From contig NZ_LN614827.1 in NCBI RefSeq assembly GCF_000953135.1, forward strand, positions 62,001 to 126,000: a DNA stretch of 64,000 bases. Direction: 5' to 3'. This document shows, in pieces, positions 44,662 to 53,653 of this stretch; the first letter of the stretch is position 1, and every line of letters starts with the position of its first letter. The notes under the pieces were generated by a model. That model was given only the letters and a program-made list of their open reading frames with translations, was not told the DNA's origin and did not search any database. Made by a program: the position numbers and the translations under genes. Source of the stretch: Legionella fallonii LLAP-10. Lineage in GTDB: Bacteria; Pseudomonadota; Gammaproteobacteria; Legionellales; Legionellaceae.

Positions 44662-45825
44662 ATGAGTCAACATTTTGATGTCCTGATAGTTGGGGGGGGT
44701 ATTGTTGGTTTAACCGCAGCCCTTGCTATGGCACAGCGTGATTATGCTGTTGCGTTAATTGATAATGGCTCTTTAAAAATAGATAGTTCCATAGCTAACC
44801 AACGTGTTTATGCAATTAATAAGGCATCACAAAATTTATTGCTAGAGCTTGGAGTGTGGTCGCATTTAGATGCTGCTCGTGTTTCCCCCTATGAGAAAAT
44901 GTATGTTTGGGATGGGGTTAATGGGGCTCATATCGATTTTGATTCGCGAGCTATTGCAGCCCCTAATTTAGGTAGCATTATAGAAGAGTCGGTATTAAAA
45001 CAAGCGCTGCTCCAACAGATATTTGACGAGCCTACTATTAGTTTATTTCCTCATCGCCTTGTTGATGACGTAGCTGTCCTGGAAGATGGGATTAAGCTGA
45101 GCAGTCACGAGCGAATGTGGCAAGGTCAACTTTTAATGATTGCTGATGGTGCCAACTCGCCCATACGAAAAAAGTTAAATGTTGAACTAATAACTTGGCC
45201 ATATAATCAGAACGCGCTCGTAGCCACAGTAGCAACAGAAAAGGAACATCAGCGTACAGCATATCAAGTGTTTAATCCGGAAGGTCCTTTAGCCTTTTTG
45301 CCTTTATCGAATCCCAACCATTGTTCTATTGTTTGGTCCACTGATCCTAAAAAGGCTCAATGTCTTATGGCTCTTGAGCACGAAGAATTTAATGCCCAGC
45401 TGACAGAAGCTTTTGCTAATCGCTTAGGTCAAGTCAGCCTGGTGAGCGCGCGTCATCAATTTCCATTGCAGATGAGGCATGTAAAGAACTACACTGGTGA
45501 GCGCTGGTTATTACTTGGCGATGCTGCGCATACTATTCACCCCTTAGCTGGTTTAGGGTTGAATGTGGGGCTAGCAGATGTACGTAGTTGGCTTAACTGC
45601 CTGGATAGGTCGAATGATGCACTAGTATCCAAGAAAGCCCTGGGTGCCTATCAACGGGAACGCAAGAATGAGGTATGGCGGATTATTTTGCTGATGGAGG
45701 GGTTTAAGCGCTTATTTGGTTATTCCTTTACTCCAATTACTGCCATACGTGGTTTGGGCTTAAGCATTTGCAATAATCTTACCCCACTTAAACGTTTATT
45801 TATTCAACATGCTTCAGGTGGATGA
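44662..45825 (+). CDS. ubiI: Ubiquinone ring hydroxylase, UbiI/VisC type
   Basis: The 387-residue FAD monooxygenase is a paralogue of the preceding one. The N-terminal fold is VLIVGGGIVGLTAALAMA, the DG motif is MIADGANSPIRKKL and the second FAD motif is LLGDAAHTIHPLAGLGLNVGLADV. In the order ubiH-visC the second gene normally encodes UbiI, which hydroxylates C5 of the ring; UbiF is possible. GGAG five bases before ATG supports the start. It is the last gene of the pepP operon; 430 bases without a clear gene follow. Confidence 0.85.
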   Translation: MSQHFDVLIVGGGIVGLTAALAMAQRDYAVALIDNGSLKIDSSIANQRVYAINKASQNLLLELGVWSHLDAARVSPYEKMYVWDGVNGAHIDFDSRAIAAPNLGSIIEESVLKQALLQQIFDEPTISLFPHRLVDDVAVLEDGIKLSSHERMWQGQLLMIADGANSPIRKKLNVELITWPYNQNALVATVATEKEHQRTAYQVFNPEGPLAFLPLSNPNHCSIVWSTDPKKAQCLMALEHEEFNAQLTEAFANRLGQVSLVSARHQFPLQMRHVKNYTGERWLLLGDAAHTIHPLAGLGLNVGLADVRSWLNCLDRSNDALVSKKALGAYQRERKNEVWRIILLMEGFKRLFGYSFTPITAIRGLGLSICNNLTPLKRLFIQHASGG

Positions 45826-46257
45826 CGGTAATTGCGTAGGTTCTGTTAGTGAAAAAGGTGAGTTTTTACGCCCTTGCAATTAGTTTGAAATTGGCTCAAA
45901 TTAAGGGCAATTACTTTGCATCAATCATCCCAAACAGGATTTATTTTTTCAACTAAAGCAACTAGGTCAATTTTTAAAACATTCGTAATTAGACCTCTAG
46001 CATTACCAATAGTGGGAGGCTAACACTTGTCTATTCAAAATCCACCAGAAGGAATTGAGCATATTAGTTGTATTGGGGGTTTTTAAGCCAATTGCGTAAA
46101 AAATTTCATTATCATCCCTAAATAGTTTCACATGCTGTCCTGACTGTACATCTAACGGCTCACAGAGCACTCAAAAGTCATGTTTCTACCATTTTCTTTA
46201 AGTATTTTGGCGATAAAATCGAGTGGACGAGCCATTGGTATAGCCTTTTTCATGTTA
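45826..46257. other. Gene-poor stretch holding a frameshifted small gene
   Basis: Positions 46003-46253 carry a broken minus-strand gene (next entry). The remainder, 45826-46002, has no frame or structure that I can support. Confidence 0.5.
46003..46253 (-). pseudogene. Frameshifted small gene after the ATP-grasp operon
   Basis: On the minus strand an ATG at 46253, four bases after the ATP-grasp stop, gives MKKAIPMARPLDFIAKILKE then NGRNMTFECSVSR and a stop. One frame change near 46155 restores a continuous reading (PLDVQSGQHVKLFRDDNEIF, then YAIGLKTPNTTNMLNSFWW) to a stop at 46003. An intact version would be about 83 residues and sit as the fourth gene of the operon. I cannot name the family. 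Alternatively both parts are chance, but the joint reading lacks stops and is close to the operon. Confidence 0.4.
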
Positions 46258-47205
46258 TCAACGAGCAAAAGCGTGACGGCTGAACGCTACTTTCTCTGCG
46301 GTTGATTCATTAGGATGATCTTTAAAATGGGCTTCTATAATTCTATATCTTTTTAAACCCCCTTCTCTATTAGCGATTTGGATGTTCAAACCAGGGCGAG
46401 CATTAAGTTCAAGCATTAAAGGCCCATGATCTTTATCAAGGACAATATCGACACCAAGGTAACCCAAACCGGTTAATTCGTAACAACTGGATGCAATTTC
46501 TAGGATAGTATTCCAATAGGGTACTTCTATACCCACTATGGGATTTAATGTATCTGGGTGGTAATCAATAGTGTCGTTATGAAATACCCCGCCTAAGGTC
46601 TTTCCTGTGGCCATATCAACACCAACGCCTATTGCTCCTTGATGCAGGTTTGCTTTGCCTCCGGATAAGCGGGTAGGTAGTCTGACCATGGCCATGGCGG
46701 GATAGCCTAATAAGGAAATGATGCGGATATCTGGAATTCCTTCATAACTTACTTCAGCGAATACCGGATCCACAACGACTCTTTTTTCAATAATGGCATA
46801 ATCTGATGAGCCTCCGAGGCTATAAGCTCCAGATAATAAGCAGGACAAGTGATAGCTTAATTCATTGGCGGTGGTCAGTTTGCCATTGATTTGGCGATAA
46901 CGACCATATACCTTATCTTTAAAAACTAAAATACCATCGCCCCCTGAACCACGAGCTGGTTTAACTACAAAATCATCATAAGGAGCAAGGTGCTCTTCTA
47001 TGTTTTTTATTTGTTGTTCTGTTTCTATAATGTCATATAAAGGTGGCACAGCAATCCCGGCTTTTAATGCCAGTTTTTTTGTTTTTAGTTTGTCATCAAC
47101 TAAAGGAAATAATTTCCTTGGATTGTAACGGAGTACGAAATCAGTGTTCCGTTGATTAATACTCAAAACCCCATGACTTTTTAGACGACGAAAAAGATTA
47201 ATCAT
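46258..47205 (-). CDS. RimK-like ATP-grasp ligase (alpha-L-glutamate ligase-like)
   Basis: The 315-residue product is an ATP-grasp enzyme. The ATP-binding Lys and glycine loop are VVKPARGSGGDGILVFK, and the metal-binding end is GYLGVDIVLDKDHGPLMLEL followed by NARPGLNIQ. It belongs to the group of ATP-grasp ligases encoded with an inactive transglutaminase and a retropepsin-like protease. The ATG overlaps the stop of the transglutaminase gene by 4 bases, so translation is coupled. The substrate is not known; glutamate-like ligation is suggested by homology to RimK. Confidence 0.88.
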   Translation of the reverse strand: MINLFRRLKSHGVLSINQRNTDFVLRYNPRKLFPLVDDKLKTKKLALKAGIAVPPLYDIIETEQQIKNIEEHLAPYDDFVVKPARGSGGDGILVFKDKVYGRYRQINGKLTTANELSYHLSCLLSGAYSLGGSSDYAIIEKRVVVDPVFAEVSYEGIPDIRIISLLGYPAMAMVRLPTRLSGGKANLHQGAIGVGVDMATGKTLGGVFHNDTIDYHPDTLNPIVGIEVPYWNTILEIASSCYELTGLGYLGVDIVLDKDHGPLMLELNARPGLNIQIANREGGLKRYRIIEAHFKDHPNESTAEKVAFSRHAFAR

Positions 47206-48728
47206 TCTATATTTCTCGCCAATGCTTTAAATCGCTTCAACTCAAGTAAGCGATAGCCTCTATATTGGCCAAACCATAAGATTAATGCTAAAAGCACTAA
47301 AAGAAGTTCTGGGAAGGCAAAAATGAGGTATTGTAGCGGTTCATAACTCATCGCCCAATATGAGATTACCGCGGCAAAAAGACTACCAACCCCCGATTTA
47401 ATGGCTTCTGAGGCACCGCGCTCATCCCAGGTTATACACATTCGCTCGATAGTCATTGTTAAGATAACCATGGGGAACAAGGCAACAGACATACCCGCTT
47501 CCAATCCGAGGTTTTGGCACAAGACACTGATAAAGATCATTAAGACTATCACTACCGTTAGAATTGCTGCTAGCCTTGGCACGAGGAGCAAGCGTAACTG
47601 ATCCAGATAAAAACGAGCCAATAAGCCAAAAGATACAATAATGACAAATAGAGTGATACCCCAAATGACATGAGTTTCTCTAAATGCTAAGGCAATAAGC
47701 ACCGGCATAAAGGTGCCGAACGTTTTAATTCCTATGAAATTGCGCAATATCAAAATGATAAATGCCCCAATGGGTACTGTGAGTAGAATCTTATAGGTGG
47801 CTTGAACGTTAACTGGTAGCTGTAGCAAAGAGAAGCGCAACAGTTGCGAGTCAGATTGTAGTCCTCTGGATTTCGCAACACTTAATGCATTAATAGGTGT
47901 AGGAGACACTGTTAAATAGAATTGCGACTTACTACCGCCAGTTACATCAAACAAAGACTCATTACCGTATTGCCATATTAGAAATTCTTTAGGCAAGCCG
48001 GCACCACCAGTACGAGGATTGATGTAGATCCAGTTTTTACCATTAAAAACGGCCAAGAATGATTTTAAATCAGCTTTACTTTGTTGATTGAGGTAGATGC
48101 CCTTAACTGGTGTAGCAAAAATTTTTGCTTGATTAAGAATTAAAATGGTGGCGTTGATAATTCCTTCATCATCGAACTTATTGCCTACTAATAATTTGGC
48201 ATTGCCATCTTTTTTATTCAACTCTTTCACCGTACTTTGAGCAAAAGTTTGAATGTCTGCTGAAGATTGCCTTACTTGGTTGGTAATTGTTTCTACTGCC
48301 GATTTCTGACTTTCATCAAGATTTTGCAGCTTAACACCTGATGGCTTAGGTAGGGACGATTCATCGCTGTCTGACTGACGGAAAATAGCTCTATAATAGA
48401 GCGATTGCGGCCCATGGCTTCGTCTTATAGACCAAACTGTTTCTCTATTATACCCATTTAAATTTGTAGTGACTCCATAACTTCGCGATACAAAATATTC
48501 ATCGAGAATAGCGAAGTGTGGTGGTAAGTAGGGGATAGTAAAACTCGCTTTAATAGGCGTACTGCTATCAGCAACAAAACGCAAATTGGCTTCAACCATC
48601 CAGCTATTGATCGTTTCCGTATCTGTTAACGGGACATCTAAAGCGAAATGTCTGTATAAGAAAATGCTTGAACCCACAAAAAATAGTGTGAGAATCAGAC
48701 CATAAACATGGCGTTTATTGTTTTTCAT
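47202..48728 (-). CDS. Inactive transglutaminase with seven transmembrane helices
   Basis: The 508-residue product has one N-terminal transmembrane helix (residues 8-26), a large periplasmic region (30-255) with a degenerate transglutaminase fold (residues 185-250, no catalytic Cys/His pair visible), and about seven transmembrane helices from residue 300 to 490 (LTVPIGAFIILILRNFIGIK, later FGLLARFYLDQLRLLLVP). It matches families described as inactive transglutaminase fused to seven TM helices. It overlaps both neighbours by 4 bases and is the middle gene of the operon, placing a membrane sensor or scaffold between the periplasmic protease and the cytoplasmic ligase. Confidence 0.88.
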   Translation of the reverse strand: MKNNKRHVYGLILTLFFVGSSIFLYRHFALDVPLTDTETINSWMVEANLRFVADSSTPIKASFTIPYLPPHFAILDEYFVSRSYGVTTNLNGYNRETVWSIRRSHGPQSLYYRAIFRQSDSDESSLPKPSGVKLQNLDESQKSAVETITNQVRQSSADIQTFAQSTVKELNKKDGNAKLLVGNKFDDEGIINATILILNQAKIFATPVKGIYLNQQSKADLKSFLAVFNGKNWIYINPRTGGAGLPKEFLIWQYGNESLFDVTGGSKSQFYLTVSPTPINALSVAKSRGLQSDSQLLRFSLLQLPVNVQATYKILLTVPIGAFIILILRNFIGIKTFGTFMPVLIALAFRETHVIWGITLFVIIVSFGLLARFYLDQLRLLLVPRLAAILTVVIVLMIFISVLCQNLGLEAGMSVALFPMVILTMTIERMCITWDERGASEAIKSGVGSLFAAVISYWAMSYEPLQYLIFAFPELLLVLLALILWFGQYRGYRLLELKRFKALARNIE

Positions 48729-49246
48729 TGTTTACTAGGACCCACTGATTTTACGGTAAAAGTAAGGGCAGGGTTTACTGCTCCATTAAAATCAATAATA
48801 GCATCACGGCCTAAAAGTAGAGGATAAATAAATCGCTTTCTATTCGTTAAATTAACCTGAATCGCTCTAACTTTGTCACCTAATTTAACATTAAGCAAAA
48901 CAACAGGGCGTCTTAATGGGGCTGGTTTTTGCGTACCCACATTATGTTCTCCTGCTCGGACTTTAATTTTAACTTTGCCAATGTATTCGCATTCAAAAAC
49001 ATAATCCCCAGTTTTAGTTGGGACCGTAAAGCGCAAATAAGGGACGCCTTTGACATTAATTTCAGTGATATTCGTTGCATTTAACGACGCAGACTTGGCT
49101 CCTGTATCCAGCTTTGCTGATAAAGTAAGGTCTTTATCAACTAAAGTAGCTTTTTCAACATAACCATAGATCTGAGCTTCGTTTTTTGCCATAAGAGATC
49201 CAGTGAACAATGATGTAAAAAGAAAGAGAGCAATTATTGATCTCAT
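48725..49246 (-). CDS. Retropepsin-like aspartic protease, periplasmic (PF05618-type)
   Basis: The 173-residue precursor has a signal peptide (IALFLFTSLFTGSLMAKNEA). The active-site motif is KLDTGAKSASLNA, with DTG as in retropepsins, although the family was once called ATP-dependent zinc protease. Further conserved parts are CEYIGKVKIKVR and YPLLLGRDAIIDFNG. It would act as a homodimer in the periplasm. It is the first gene of a three-gene operon with the transglutaminase-like membrane protein and the ATP-grasp ligase, linked by ATGA overlaps. The physiological target is unknown to me. Confidence 0.88.
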   Translation of the reverse strand: MRSIIALFLFTSLFTGSLMAKNEAQIYGYVEKATLVDKDLTLSAKLDTGAKSASLNATNITEINVKGVPYLRFTVPTKTGDYVFECEYIGKVKIKVRAGEHNVGTQKPAPLRRPVVLLNVKLGDKVRAIQVNLTNRKRFIYPLLLGRDAIIDFNGAVNPALTFTVKSVGPSKQ

Positions 49247-49412
49247 TTAATCCTCTTGCCTGAGTTATATATTTTGGTGCAGTATCGTATCAGGTTTACT
49301 CCTCAAGTCACAGTCTGAGAGAGGTTTTAGTCAAATAAATTTTAAGGGATCGTTCTATTTTTTTGAATCGAGTGTGTTAAAATTGTAGATCCGCGAGGTT
49401 TATTGTATTTTT

Positions 49413-51524
49413 TTGGCTCAGGCTGAAAGTTTAATTGACATCAAGGGCAAATATATATACAATGTCGACCAATCTTATCTGATAGTCATCTGTGCCCGCA
49501 TGTCTCTTAAGAGTGATGATAATCAAGCTTTAACGCAGACAGAATTAGTCTTCATTCTAGCAATCGCTGGCCGTATAGACGCGCAATGTCGTATTGTCGC
49601 CCAACACCTCGATAAAGATCGCTCCGTTTATTACGCTTATGCTGTTTTAGATTCTCTCAGTTCTTCTTACAGTATGTTCAAGTATTTCTTTGACGTATTT
49701 ATCCCCAATAGCAACAGCGATACGATGCATGACTTCATGATGACGCCCGGCGGTATGATTGCCGCCGCCGCAGAAACCTTATTTCTAGTTGGCTTCTCTG
49801 TTTTAGCGGTAAAATTTGATGGTGAAAAGGAAGATAATTATAAGAAGCGTATAGCCGATGCCTGGCCCTATTTTCGTGACATAATTAAAGGTCTGAAAAA
49901 CGCTTATAAGGGATGGCGTAGCGCGGTAGTTGCTCTCCACTTATTGGGCATAGCCGATGTTAATTTCCTTATTGCTCCCGTTGGATTCGTATTAGGGATT
50001 TTAGCCGCAGCTAATAGGTATTGGCTGCGTAGCATGATCGAAGAACGTAAAGTCATGATGACGGCCAATGCAGAATTAAGGAGTGAAATAAAGAAATTAT
50101 TTACAATGACGGAAGAGGAAAGTAAATACTACCTTGGGCAAATTAAGTACCAAACCGATACAACTCGTATTCTTTCTTATTTATCTGTAGGTATCGGAGG
50201 ATTTATTGATGGTTTATACCTTTATGTTGGGGTGATAGGCCTGGCGGTACTTTCTTCTCCTATGCTGTCTGTTCTTGCTGCAATGAGTGTTTTTTATACT
50301 GTAGCTTGTATTGTTACTCGCATCTATGAGGAATATGATTTCCAAGTCCGATTGTTTGTTACGCAAACTAAATGCAAGTTAGAAATTCTTGCCAAGCAAA
50401 TTGAAACGACTTATGCCAAATTACTTTCCCTGCAAGAGCAAGAAAATAAGAATCTTGATGATGTATATGAAATCAAGCTTTTAAAAGCCAAAATATTCAA
50501 CTTACTGGGGCAATTTGATGCTAACCGAGAAATATTAAGTCAACAATCTAATCGAACTTATTTGTCTGCCGCCCTATTGGGTTTAAAAAATGGTTTATAT
50601 GCTTATGGGGCACTGGCTAGTGGTTTATTTTTATTCAGCACCTTATTAGCCTTATGCGGTGTCGCATTTCCCCCTGCCTTATTAATGGCAACTGCTATTC
50701 TAGGCATACTGCTTATCGGTTATTTTGTAATTCATTCTCTAGTAATGAATTATTGTCATTTAGAAAAAGAAAACATCAATGAGGCTCGTCCTTACAATCA
50801 ATTAGTTGATTTAAAAAACAAGATGAGCTTGAGTCTCGATGTAGATGAGCTTCTGGAAAAAGACTCTTTTCATGAATCATTAAATGATGGTTTGGCAGTA
50901 GATTCTTCTCCTCAATTCTTCATTCAAGAATGGTGTGAGGTATTGCGATCATTATTTTCTGGTTTTGGTAAGGGGCAAAAATTTGTCGATTTTGCTGGAA
51001 ATTGTTTGCAAGAAGCTGATGAGGCCGGGCACTATCATGATACCCCGTTAATGTATGTGTTGTCCCTATTTAGCGCGCTCTTTTTTGGTGGTGTCTTAGC
51101 CTTTAGAGCGCTAGCGCGAGGATTGGGACGAGCAGCGCCAGGACAGGAACCTAGTGCTACAAAAGAGGAATTAAAAAAAGCGGATACTTCTAATCTTAAT
51201 GCCGAAAAAGATACATTAAGTGGCGCAAATACTTTAGCGGTTAGTCCAAACCCATTAGAAAAGGACGCTAAACCTGCTCCTGTTAATCTTGAGGATACGG
51301 ATAAGGCTGAATTCCAAACCAGAGCAGAAGGGGAATCAATTTCTGCGGAGAAAACAGCGACTGATTCCCGATCTACTTCAAATACATTTTCTAATCGTTC
51401 CTTAGTTGGTTTTTTTGAAACAAAAAACAATACTATAAAAAAACGCCCTCTTCACCATTCCGCAAGCGATGTCGATTTGTCATCACGTGTTATTTCTGAC
51501 AATACAATTCTGGGTTTAGGCTAG
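49413..51524 (+). CDS. Large membrane protein of unknown function (effector candidate)
   Basis: The frame codes for up to 703 residues. It has three pairs of hydrophobic segments: residues 115-135, 170-200, 255-300 (GIGGFIDGLYLYVGVIGLAV), 395-450 and 550-570. The coiled-coil region 320-380 (KLEILAKQIETTYAKLLSLQ) separates the second and third pairs. The C-terminal 130 residues are Ser/Thr/Lys/Glu rich and unstructured, ending LHHSASDVDLSSRV. The start is unclear: TTG 49413 and ATT 49407 are in frame after GAGGT at 49395-49399, and the first ATG is at 49500 with no ribosome-binding site. The gene is not recognised; membrane segments plus a flexible C terminus suggest a Dot/Icm substrate. Confidence 0.6.
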   Translation: MAQAESLIDIKGKYIYNVDQSYLIVICARMSLKSDDNQALTQTELVFILAIAGRIDAQCRIVAQHLDKDRSVYYAYAVLDSLSSSYSMFKYFFDVFIPNSNSDTMHDFMMTPGGMIAAAAETLFLVGFSVLAVKFDGEKEDNYKKRIADAWPYFRDIIKGLKNAYKGWRSAVVALHLLGIADVNFLIAPVGFVLGILAAANRYWLRSMIEERKVMMTANAELRSEIKKLFTMTEEESKYYLGQIKYQTDTTRILSYLSVGIGGFIDGLYLYVGVIGLAVLSSPMLSVLAAMSVFYTVACIVTRIYEEYDFQVRLFVTQTKCKLEILAKQIETTYAKLLSLQEQENKNLDDVYEIKLLKAKIFNLLGQFDANREILSQQSNRTYLSAALLGLKNGLYAYGALASGLFLFSTLLALCGVAFPPALLMATAILGILLIGYFVIHSLVMNYCHLEKENINEARPYNQLVDLKNKMSLSLDVDELLEKDSFHESLNDGLAVDSSPQFFIQEWCEVLRSLFSGFGKGQKFVDFAGNCLQEADEAGHYHDTPLMYVLSLFSALFFGGVLAFRALARGLGRAAPGQEPSATKEELKKADTSNLNAEKDTLSGANTLAVSPNPLEKDAKPAPVNLEDTDKAEFQTRAEGESISAEKTATDSRSTSNTFSNRSLVGFFETKNNTIKKRPLHHSASDVDLSSRVISDNTILGLG

Positions 51525-52080
51525 GATCATTATACATTTTAAACTGATGATAGATTCTAAATGTTCGGTTTTTATTCTCAATTTCATTAAGGAATTGCTC
51601 TAAACAAAGAGTCAATTGCTCTAACTGTTGATGAATAACGTGTAATTTGGAGGTACACGTTTTTCTATGTTCTTCAGTGACATCCTGACGTTCGGTTTGT
51701 AATGCCATATGGTAGGCTTTAAGTGATAAAATGGAGAGTCGATCTATTATCATCCCTGGTGATTCAGAATTCACCGGACAGCATTCAGGAGATGCTGGGT
51801 TTAATCTATTGAACAGCCATGCATCCATCGCTTCCATACGATTATTTCTTTGTTGATTGCAAGAGTCGATTTCACGCTTAGCATGATAGACAAATTCATA
51901 TCCCATATCTTCACGGCGCGCCCTATCTTCTGCATGCCACAATTGGAAATTAAACGCATGGTTTTCTTCTACTAATTGGAGAAATTCTTGATATTGGTAT
52001 TTAATGCCAGCGGTTTTCCATTGGATGATACATTGGCTGTGTAGTGTAGTAATAGTTAAGGGATTTATTATAGAAGGCAT
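51490..52080 (-). CDS. DUF4254 family protein
   Basis: The 196-residue helical protein matches the DUF4254 pattern in order: QLWHAEDRARREDMGYEFV, then HAKREIDSCNQQRNNRMEAM, SPGMIIDRLSILSLKAYHMA and a final FKMYNDPSLNPELYC. The family has no known activity and is often found near surface-polysaccharide genes; none is visible here. AGGAT eight bases upstream supports the ATG. Its 3' end overlaps the convergent 703-residue gene by 35 bases (51490-51524). Confidence 0.82.
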   Translation of the reverse strand: MPSIINPLTITTLHSQCIIQWKTAGIKYQYQEFLQLVEENHAFNFQLWHAEDRARREDMGYEFVYHAKREIDSCNQQRNNRMEAMDAWLFNRLNPASPECCPVNSESPGMIIDRLSILSLKAYHMALQTERQDVTEEHRKTCTSKLHVIHQQLEQLTLCLEQFLNEIENKNRTFRIYHQFKMYNDPSLNPELYCQK

Positions 52081-52190
52081 GACTTATCCTGCAAAACAAC
52101 AAGTCGCCTAGTTTACCTTAAAGTTTGTCTATGAATCTATGCTAGAGCAATAAATGATAGTTTTTTATCATTACTTGGGTGGCTAGTCAC

Positions 52191-52233
52191 GGCCATTAAG
52201 TTAAGAGATTTCGAATCCCTTAACTTAATGGCC
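52191..52233. repeat. Near-perfect palindrome ggccattaagttaag / cttaacttaatggcc
   Basis: The outer arms (52191-52205 and 52219-52233) are a perfect 15-bp inverted repeat; the inner gatt/aatc extends the stem to about 20 bp with one mismatch and a 3-base loop. The arm motif cattaagttaag is shared with the element at 39053-39131. It sits between the RCC1 gene and the DUF4254 gene, 12 bases from the RCC1 stop. There is no T-run. Confidence 0.8.
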
Positions 52234-52244
52234 GCACCGCGCGG

Positions 52245-53399
52245 TTAAGGAGTCAAGGTTGTGTCACATGGTGTTGTTTCTTCTCGCTTTGTTGATGGCG
52301 TAAAGAGCAAATCAACGAATTGCTTTGTCTTAAATGAGTGATATAACTGAGTTCTTAATAATGGTGCGCATGACTTTCTATAGTCGTCTATAACAGCTTG
52401 TTCCAAGAGTAATTTCATTTGATTATTGGGTAGACTAAGCTCGTTTATCGTTCCTATTCTATCTACTTCATAGAATTTAAGTTGATAATCTTGGGTTAGT
52501 ACCATCATTTCATTTCCTGCACATTTTATTACCCTGGACTGCAGAGGCAATTGTTTTATATCCTCCATCTCTTCAACAGTTTGGCTAAGTTTATCCCAGC
52601 CAAATAACCGACCTTGGTTATTTTGAGCAATGCAGAAGTTTTCCCCTTGCATAATTCTAGTAATATTTTGATTCATCAATTGGGGTATGGAGTGCAATCC
52701 CGCTGTTCCAGTATTAGGGGCATTCGAACCTAATTCACCAACATACGTACCATAAACCTGAGTTGGTGTAATGACATAAGTTGCATGATCGGAGGCAACA
52801 ACATCTAAAATTGAATCAGCATCTTGGGGCAAATTCAGAGGAGATGGCGTAGCAAGATCATAGACAGAGTCCAATCCGAATACGTCATATCCACTATGGC
52901 CCCATGCAATTAATAGATCTTGCTCAGTCACTGCCATAGTAAAAAAAGAACCACACGCCAAGAGTTTTACTCGACCAAATTTCGTTAAATTCAGTTTTTC
53001 AAAGGTAGGTGTATCATCTCCTGCTCGTCCTAATTGGGAAAGCATATTACTACCAGCAACATATACATCCCCTTGTTCATTCAAGAGAACGCTATGCACT
53101 CTACCTGATTTCACTTGTATGATTTTACCTATGGATTCACCATCGATTAATTGAGGTGTTGTTACAAAGGGCTCCTTTTTTCCTATCCCTAATTCCCCGT
53201 CATAATTACAGCCGAAAGCATAAAGTTTACCGCTTTCAGTGAGTAGAAAAAATGAAGGAGTTTCCTGGTGATCTGAATGAATCTCTCTCACAGGCTCATC
53301 TAATTCTAACGTATCAATTTCTTCCGTCATACGATTGAATGAGGTGATTTTATTTTTTTCAGCGATCATAATGCAGCTGCTGCTGTATAAATAAGCCAT
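52245..53399 (-). CDS. RCC1-repeat protein, copy 1 (effector candidate)
   Basis: The 384-residue product has RCC1-type beta-propeller repeats: FFLLTESGKLYAFGCNYDGE, HSVLLNEQGDVYVAGSNMLS, FTMAVTEQDLLIAWGHSGYD and further ones with GWDKLSQ. Each contains the G-x-LYxFG...GQLG core. Seven blades are expected in a full propeller; I count about five clear repeats, so the rest are diverged. Legionella has RCC1 effectors (LegG1, also called PieG or MitF, a Ran activator); a similar role in host GTPase biology is inference. AAGGAGG six bases before ATG is a strong start. It is a tandem duplicate of the gene upstream. It has no CaaX tail. Confidence 0.8.
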   Translation of the reverse strand: MAYLYSSSCIMIAEKNKITSFNRMTEEIDTLELDEPVREIHSDHQETPSFFLLTESGKLYAFGCNYDGELGIGKKEPFVTTPQLIDGESIGKIIQVKSGRVHSVLLNEQGDVYVAGSNMLSQLGRAGDDTPTFEKLNLTKFGRVKLLACGSFFTMAVTEQDLLIAWGHSGYDVFGLDSVYDLATPSPLNLPQDADSILDVVASDHATYVITPTQVYGTYVGELGSNAPNTGTAGLHSIPQLMNQNITRIMQGENFCIAQNNQGRLFGWDKLSQTVEEMEDIKQLPLQSRVIKCAGNEMMVLTQDYQLKFYEVDRIGTINELSLPNNQMKLLLEQAVIDDYRKSCAPLLRTQLYHSFKTKQFVDLLFTPSTKREETTPCDTTLTP

Positions 53400-53653
53400 A
53401 TAGGCCTCCTTGTTTGCATTTTGATTATTGTGTGTTCATGTAGGCACAGAATCATCCGTTGCAAATACGGATGGAGTGGCTGATGAGGTGGTTTTTGATT
53501 TATAACAATAAATACATCCTTTCTGCAATAAACTGTGAAAGGGGAGCGTGCTCCATCTAGCGACAACGATAGCTCCTTAGCTAAGAGCGGGGTTGGTAAT
53601 TATAGATTGAGCCAAGGAGCAGATTTTAGCGAGGGGTCCGTATGCGACGGTGA

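Noticed and set aside
51035..51430. Minus-strand frame of 131 codons inside the 703-residue gene
   Set aside because: It mirrors the Ser/Lys/Glu-rich tail of the plus-strand gene and has no start signal or family match.
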